Assembly: GCF_900101605.1 (NCBI RefSeq)
Contig: NZ_FMUR01000010.1
Coordinates: 111,891-175,890 of the forward strand
Length of the DNA: 64,000 bases
Source of the DNA: Butyrivibrio hungatei
GTDB lineage: Bacteria > Bacillota > Clostridia > Lachnospirales > Lachnospiraceae
Direction of reading: 5' to 3'
A model generated the notes under the pieces. That model saw only the letters and a list, made by a program, of their open reading frames with translations. It was not told the origin of the DNA and searched no databases. The position numbers were made by a program, and so were the translations under genes. This document shows positions 60,327-64,000 of the stretch, piece after piece (position 1 is the first letter of the stretch; each line of letters begins with the position of its first letter).

Positions 60327-60456
60327 GGCAGATTAAAGTGGAAAAGAAAATAATTGGATCAAGGACGACAAATAGTTTAACGTTCGATCTAAATCGTGAT
60401 GAAATATAAAAAGAATTATTATTGACGTTGAAATATAAGGTAGAAGGGAATGTGTA
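60327..60456 (+). other. Short gap with a possible 23-codon frame
   Basis: GTG at 60340 starts VEKKIIGSRTTNSLTFDLNR and stops soon after; nothing else supports it as a gene. It may be a fragment of an adjacent lost gene. Confidence 0.2.
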
Positions 60457-61302
60457 ATGCTAAAAATACCAAATCCCATTGGGAATGAGAAAGCGGATGC
60501 AATCGTATCCAAATTTGTTAATGACAGACTTATAAGGATCATGGAGGATATAATCCTCGACGAAGTTGTCTGGAAGATGGCAGAGAAAGGAGAACTTGAT
60601 TCCGAGGCTGCTACAAAGGATTTTGATGAGCTTGTTGATCTTACAGAGCTTATTACAGATATGGACTTTGCTGAGATGGTTTCAATGGTTTATCTACCTG
60701 ATAATTATCCGATTGAGCGTGCAAACAGAACGTTCTTTGGACTTTACAAGCTCTTAAAAGCAAAGAAAGAGTACGTTCCGAAATTGGCAATGGAGTATGT
60801 CCTTTACTCTGTCATCGGAAAAGAGGTCGGCGAAGTTGATTTGATCAATTCGGATATGATGGACGGGTTGTTTGATAATCTTGAAGACGATTTCGACGGC
60901 TTTGATGATGATATAGAGGACGATTTTTGTGATGGCGATGAAGAGTACACCACGATAGAGAGGATTCCGGAGGCTGACCGCATCATAGTTAAGAACGCGG
61001 TCATGGAAGTAAACAAAGAAGGTCTCGAAGGCGAAGAGCTGGAGGATATGGCAGAGTATACTGTTAGCTGCTATGAGAATCTTCGCGAGTATTTTGAAAT
61101 ATGCTTACCTGATTCGGATTGTCTGCTTCTTGATAATTATACCGAGCAGGAATTTTTGGATGCAGAAAGAGAAGGAGATACGGGAAGGCTTGTTAAAGCT
61201 GAAAAGAATATAATTGAATTTCCATTCAAAGACAAGGACGGCAATCAGACCAATGTCCGTGCCGAGTTTGATATAGATCCCTGGGATCTGGAAGAGGATT
61301 GA
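60457..61302 (+). CDS. Acidic hypothetical protein
   Basis: 281 residues. A helical N-terminal region (KADAIVSKFVNDRLIRIMEDIILDEVVWKMAEKG), a strongly acidic central stretch (LFDNLEDDFDGFDDDIEDDF), and a C-terminal domain ending DIDPWDLEED. Codon use is closer to the chromosomal backbone than to the AT-rich neighbours. Family unknown; the gene precedes the SIR2 gene by 150 bp. Confidence 0.55.
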   Translation: MLKIPNPIGNEKADAIVSKFVNDRLIRIMEDIILDEVVWKMAEKGELDSEAATKDFDELVDLTELITDMDFAEMVSMVYLPDNYPIERANRTFFGLYKLLKAKKEYVPKLAMEYVLYSVIGKEVGEVDLINSDMMDGLFDNLEDDFDGFDDDIEDDFCDGDEEYTTIERIPEADRIIVKNAVMEVNKEGLEGEELEDMAEYTVSCYENLREYFEICLPDSDCLLLDNYTEQEFLDAEREGDTGRLVKAEKNIIEFPFKDKDGNQTNVRAEFDIDPWDLEED

Positions 61303-61455
61303 GGAAAGGAAAAATGCAGCGGAGAGCTTTGCAGAAATGCAGAATTTGCTAATAATTGTTTGAGAAGAATGATAAAATGTATTATAAAGTGAGAAAATTG
61401 TGTATATATGCGATATAAGGAAATTGCCTAACATAAGAGGAGAAGGGGAGCTGGT

Positions 61456-63036
61456 ATGGGAGTGCTAGATGAAATTGTAAAATTAAACAGAACACCGGTC
61501 TTGTTTATTGGTTCGGGTATATCAAAAAGATATTTGTATAAGTATCCAGCCTGGGAAGAGCTTTTAGAGATGTCATTCTCAAAATTTGAGCCAGATACTT
61601 TTCAATATCAGAAGCATATTGATAGTTGCAAAAGGAGCAAGATGTCTGAATTTGAGACGAATGTATATATGGGGACGCTCATAGAAGAGGAGTTTAATAA
61701 GGCTTTTTTTGATAGAAAAATCATTTTAAACATCGGAAACAAGAAAAATCCGAGCTGGGTTAAGCGCGGAATTTCGCCTTATAAGATGTTCTTGGCGGAT
61801 TTCTTTAAAAAACAAAAATTAAATACATCAGCAGAATTAGTAGATGAACTGGATAAGCTAAAGAAGCTGAAGAATAAGGTGTCTGCAGTTATTACAACAA
61901 ATTATGATACGTTTTTAGAAGAGCAGGTTTTTTCCATAGATTTTAAGGTGTTTGTAAGACAACACGAATTATTCTCTGCGGACAGCTACGATATTGCAGA
62001 AATATACAAAATACATGGTAGTGCCACTGATGCTGAATCGATTATAATAACAAAGGATGATTATGACCGCTTTAAGGAGTCTAGAAAGCTTGTTATCGCA
62101 AAAATGTTAACATTATTTGCGGAGTCACCTATAGTTTTTATGGGCTACTCATTTACAGATGAAAATGTAAGAGAGATTATTGAGGACTTCCTGAGTTGTT
62201 TGTCAAAGGAACAGCTGACTGATATTAGAAAACATTTTATTTTTGTTAGTTATAAGAAGGGTGAGAAAAGGCTTATAGAGATAGAAAGAACTATAACAAC
62301 CAAAAATAATGTTGAAATACCTTTTGTTGAGATACAAACAGACAATTATGGTGCGGTATATGAGAAGCTTGGGGAAATTACGCCAGGTATTTCGCCACTA
62401 AGAGTAAGAGAGACAAGAAAAGTGGTGAAGACTATTGTGGATCAGAGCATGTTATCAGCTGATGCGCAGTCTATTATTGTCGGAATAGATGATTTGGCAG
62501 ATATGGATTTAACTTCTAAACCATTGGCTATTGCCATTGGTTATAAGGAGAATATTTTAAATAAGTATGGGTATGGGTTACTGGAAGATAAACTGATATT
62601 CGAGGATGCTATATATAATAATAAAGGTTTCGATGCAGAAGCAATGTGTTATGAACGTTTAAAGAATATTGCTATTACAAGGCTTATGCCTGTTTTTAAG
62701 TATGTAAAAGGACAGGAGATACCAAAAGATAGTAAGTTACATGCATATATTGAGGCTCATAATAGCTTTGATAAAATAATATCAAAAAATGTAGCTAAAA
62801 CGCTCAAGAATGTGAATGCCTATACGAACTTTGATGATTTATATGAGTATATGAAGACTGCTCCGAATTGTAGAAAGGCTGCAATGGCTGTTCTTAAGAA
62901 TATAAAAATTTTGTCAGTAGAGGACTTGCGTAAAGCATGTAAGCATATATTTGAAAAGTATCCAAATGAGTTTTTGCATGATTCAAATGCGGAACGCTGT
63001 GTTCTTTGTCTCGATTTGATGGAAAACTACCAATAA
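61456..63036 (+). CDS. SIR2-domain protein, probable NADase-type phage defence
   Basis: 526 residues. SIR2 fold motifs: PVLFIGSGISKR near residue 15, VITTNYDTFLEEQ near 147, IYKIHGSATDAESIIIT near 190, and VFMGYSFTDENVREII near 235. The C-terminal half is helical and unassigned. SIR2 proteins with such extra domains degrade NAD+ upon phage infection in several defence systems. No second gene of a known SIR2 pair (Argonaute, HerA) is adjacent, so it may act alone, like DSR-type proteins; this is inference. Confidence 0.8.
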   Translation: MGVLDEIVKLNRTPVLFIGSGISKRYLYKYPAWEELLEMSFSKFEPDTFQYQKHIDSCKRSKMSEFETNVYMGTLIEEEFNKAFFDRKIILNIGNKKNPSWVKRGISPYKMFLADFFKKQKLNTSAELVDELDKLKKLKNKVSAVITTNYDTFLEEQVFSIDFKVFVRQHELFSADSYDIAEIYKIHGSATDAESIIITKDDYDRFKESRKLVIAKMLTLFAESPIVFMGYSFTDENVREIIEDFLSCLSKEQLTDIRKHFIFVSYKKGEKRLIEIERTITTKNNVEIPFVEIQTDNYGAVYEKLGEITPGISPLRVRETRKVVKTIVDQSMLSADAQSIIVGIDDLADMDLTSKPLAIAIGYKENILNKYGYGLLEDKLIFEDAIYNNKGFDAEAMCYERLKNIAITRLMPVFKYVKGQEIPKDSKLHAYIEAHNSFDKIISKNVAKTLKNVNAYTNFDDLYEYMKTAPNCRKAAMAVLKNIKILSVEDLRKACKHIFEKYPNEFLHDSNAERCVLCLDLMENYQ

Positions 63037-63037
63037 A

Positions 63038-63092
63038 AAAGAAGCTAGTGAACCTTTCTTGGAAATACCAAGAACATCACTAGCTTTTTCTT
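63038..63092. terminator. Terminator after the SIR2 gene
   Basis: GCTAGTGA (63044-63051) pairs with TCACTAGC (63077-63084), with an inner TTCTTGG/CCAAGAA stem, flanked by A-rich and TTTTTCTTT tracts. Confidence 0.8.
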
Positions 63093-63424
63093 TCTAATAT
63101 TGAAGAACATTTAATGTTCTATGTTCTCTTTCTAGTAGTAGCCGAATAAGTATAAATGTATACTTTTTTATCGACTGCAAATATAATACAACGTAAATAT
63201 ACGTGTGTCAATGCAATTTCAAATAAGGCATTCTATATAAGGACGGCTTTTTTTTATAGTTGAATTAGGGATGATCGCACAATAGTTCTTCATTTCTTTC
63301 GTGCATCTGACTATGTAGGTACAGTGCTTGCGTAGGGTGGACATACAGATTAAGGCCGGTAGTCAATTGGTTATTGTAAGAAATATTTTCCTTAATCTGT
63401 GGAAAGAGTATGGGGTAGAAGGTT
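63093..63424. promoter_or_regulatory. Noncoding region with inverted repeats
   Basis: No gene is seen. It holds the 17-bp palindrome AGAACATTTAATGTTCT (63104-63120) and an 11-bp inverted repeat ACAGATTAAGG (63345-63355)/CCTTAATCTGT (63390-63400) shortly before the zinc-ribbon start. These could be an operator and a leader hairpin respectively. Confidence 0.4.
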
Positions 63425-63667
63425 ATGAAAACTAAAATACCGGAAACAGGCGAACTGTGGGTGAATTGCCCAGTATGCGGAAATAAGATCATGCGAGCGG
63501 AATTCGCGTCATGTGTTGAAAAGTGTGATGTCTGCGGATCGGTGCTCAGGATTTGTGCGACCAAAAGGTTTGTTACTACTATTGTTAAAGATGAGAATGA
63601 AGCGCTGATCGAGATACTTCATAGGTATCATAAAGAGCTGTTAGGGCTTGCGATAGAAGCTTATTAG
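63425..63667 (+). CDS. Small zinc-ribbon protein
   Basis: 80 residues. CPVCGNKI near residue 16 and CDVCGSVL near 37 form a four-Cys zinc ribbon, followed by a helix (NEALIEILHRYHKELLGLAIEAY). GTAGAAGG lies just before the ATG. Such proteins are common and poorly characterised. Confidence 0.65.
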   Translation: MKTKIPETGELWVNCPVCGNKIMRAEFASCVEKCDVCGSVLRICATKRFVTTIVKDENEALIEILHRYHKELLGLAIEAY

Positions 63668-63724
63668 TAGCCTTATATTTACAATTTCATATAGATGAGA
63701 TAATTGATGGACTAGTGCAGTGAT

Positions 63725-63835
63725 GATTCTTGTAACATCCGGACAGGATTCTTGAATTATCCGGACACGTAATCTTTTATTATCCGGACAAGCATTCTTG
63801 AAACATGCGGACAGCCATTCCTGAATCATCCGGAC
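63725..63835 (+). repeat. Five tandem 20-bp terminal repeats, 22-23-bp spacing
   Basis: Copies at 63725-63744, 63747-63766, 63770-63789, 63793-63812 and 63816-63835. Consensus GATTCTTGAATCATCCGGAC; the CCGGAC end is kept in four and is GCGGAC in the fourth. These are the presumed transposase-binding sites. Confidence 0.85.
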
Positions 63836-63860
63836 AAATGACATCTCACATTGATCTTCT

Positions 63861-63884
63861 TAGAATGTAATTAATTACATTCTA
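63861..63884. promoter_or_regulatory. 24-bp perfect palindrome before istA
   Basis: TAGAATGTAATT (63861-63872) is followed directly by its exact inverse complement up to 63884, which touches the AAGGAGG ribosome site (63884-63890). In RNA the hairpin could control istA translation; in DNA it could be an operator. Confidence 0.65.
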
Positions 63885-63897
63885 AGGAGGGTATGAA

Positions 63898-64000
63898 ATG
63901 AGGTGTCTTGATACTATGAAAGTTACTGAAATCCTTCGCCTGAGGGAAATGGAGCTCAATCTACGAGATATAGCATCAGCTGTAGATTGCTCCAAAACTA
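63898..64000 (+). CDS. istA: IS21 transposase IstA, N-terminal fragment at window edge
   Basis: ATG at 63898, 7 nt after AAGGAGG; the ATG at 63893 meets a stop after two codons. The readable part, MRCLDTMKVTEILRLREMEL and NLRDIASAVDCSKT, is the N-terminal HTH of IstA. The rest lies outside the window. Confidence 0.8.
   Translation, partial: MRCLDTMKVTEILRLREMELNLRDIASAVDCSKT

Larger units (their letters stand above)
63721..64000 (+). mobile_element. IS21-family element, left end (runs out of the window)
   Basis: The element begins with TG at 63721 and has five copies of a 20-bp word, then a palindrome, then istA. IS21 elements have TG...CA ends with multiple internal repeats that bind the transposase. 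Only the first 280 bp are in the window; istB is expected downstream. Confidence 0.8.

Noticed and set aside
63508..63520. TTGAAAAGTG resembling the att core, as a possible right end of ICE2
   Set aside because: Only 10 bases match, and the stretch encodes part of the zinc-ribbon's Cys motif; no arm repeats are near.
63641..63844. 67-codon minus-strand frame
   Set aside because: Its sequence is produced by the IS21 terminal repeats; no coding evidence.

Overview
The window looks like a chromosome segment of a Lachnospiraceae bacterium (Butyrivibrio/Pseudobutyrivibrio/Roseburia-like). The grounds are a moderate-to-low GC Firmicute codon style, a housekeeping order argF-birA-coaX-(hypothetical)-dusB-greA-lysS, a SleB-like wall hydrolase, and integrated conjugative DNA carrying CD1845, DUF5688, DUF6462, Maff2, DUF4315 and DUF4366 type genes known from clostridial conjugative elements. 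Family names are from memory of the families, not from a search.

Layout. (1) 1-10.26 kb is chromosomal backbone: a truncated GHKL sensor kinase, a TrmH/SpoU methyltransferase, proC, a cell wall hydrolase, argF, birA, coaX, an acidic hypothetical, dusB, greA and lysS. (2) 10,231-48,689 is a complete-looking 38.5 kb integrative and conjugative element (ICE1) inserted in the last codons of lysS. It is bounded by a 17-bp core (16/17 identical) and by arm-type TGACAACA repeats at both ends. It carries DUF6462 pair-parA-parB-repA, a conjugation module (PcfB, VirD4, Maff2, TrbL/VirB6-like, PrgI, VirB4, NlpC/P60, DUF4315, DUF4366, ArdC-like, TopB, MobC, relaxase) and a candidate oriT. Next come an AT-rich defence cargo (a MutH/Sau3AI-like restriction system, a DpnII-like system, a three-gene AbiTii/Abi cluster), an SOS-like cassette (SRAP, UmuC, LexA-like S24 repressor), regulators, a nuclease/DNA-binding pair and the integrase. 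(3) 48,673-58,779 is the left part of a second related element (ICE2 remnant) in tandem. It has a fused DUF6462 gene, parA, parB, two RepA-type genes, an LXG polymorphic-toxin cassette with candidate immunity genes, and a DUF5688 gene broken after about 190 codons; its conjugation module is missing. (4) 58.7-63.7 kb holds a small membrane protein, two unrecognised proteins, a SIR2-domain protein resembling antiphage NADases, and a zinc ribbon. (5) From 63,721 an IS21-family element begins, with five 23-bp-spaced terminal repeats and the start of istA.

How it works together. ParA/ParB/RepA-type genes would maintain the excised ICE. The VirB4/VirD4/TrbL/PrgI set plus MobC and relaxase would transfer it. 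Two restriction systems, the Abi cluster and the SIR2 gene would defend the host. The S24 repressor with its palindromic operator suggests damage-responsive control of the UmuC cassette.

Most worth a second look: (a) the Maff2 gene, whose Shine-Dalgarno lies 120 nt upstream of its ATG, separated by a segment closed by a perfect 14-bp stem that would bring the two together; (b) an 11-bp-phased repeat array plus a two-hairpin attenuator-like leader found in front of both DUF5688 genes; (c) an aptamer-plus-terminator-like RNA before an XRE regulator; (d) a relaxase whose conserved N-terminus implies an AUA start; (e) a shared NNFY..A.N..I.QG motif in two neighbouring Abi proteins; (f) the tandem ICE arrangement in lysS.
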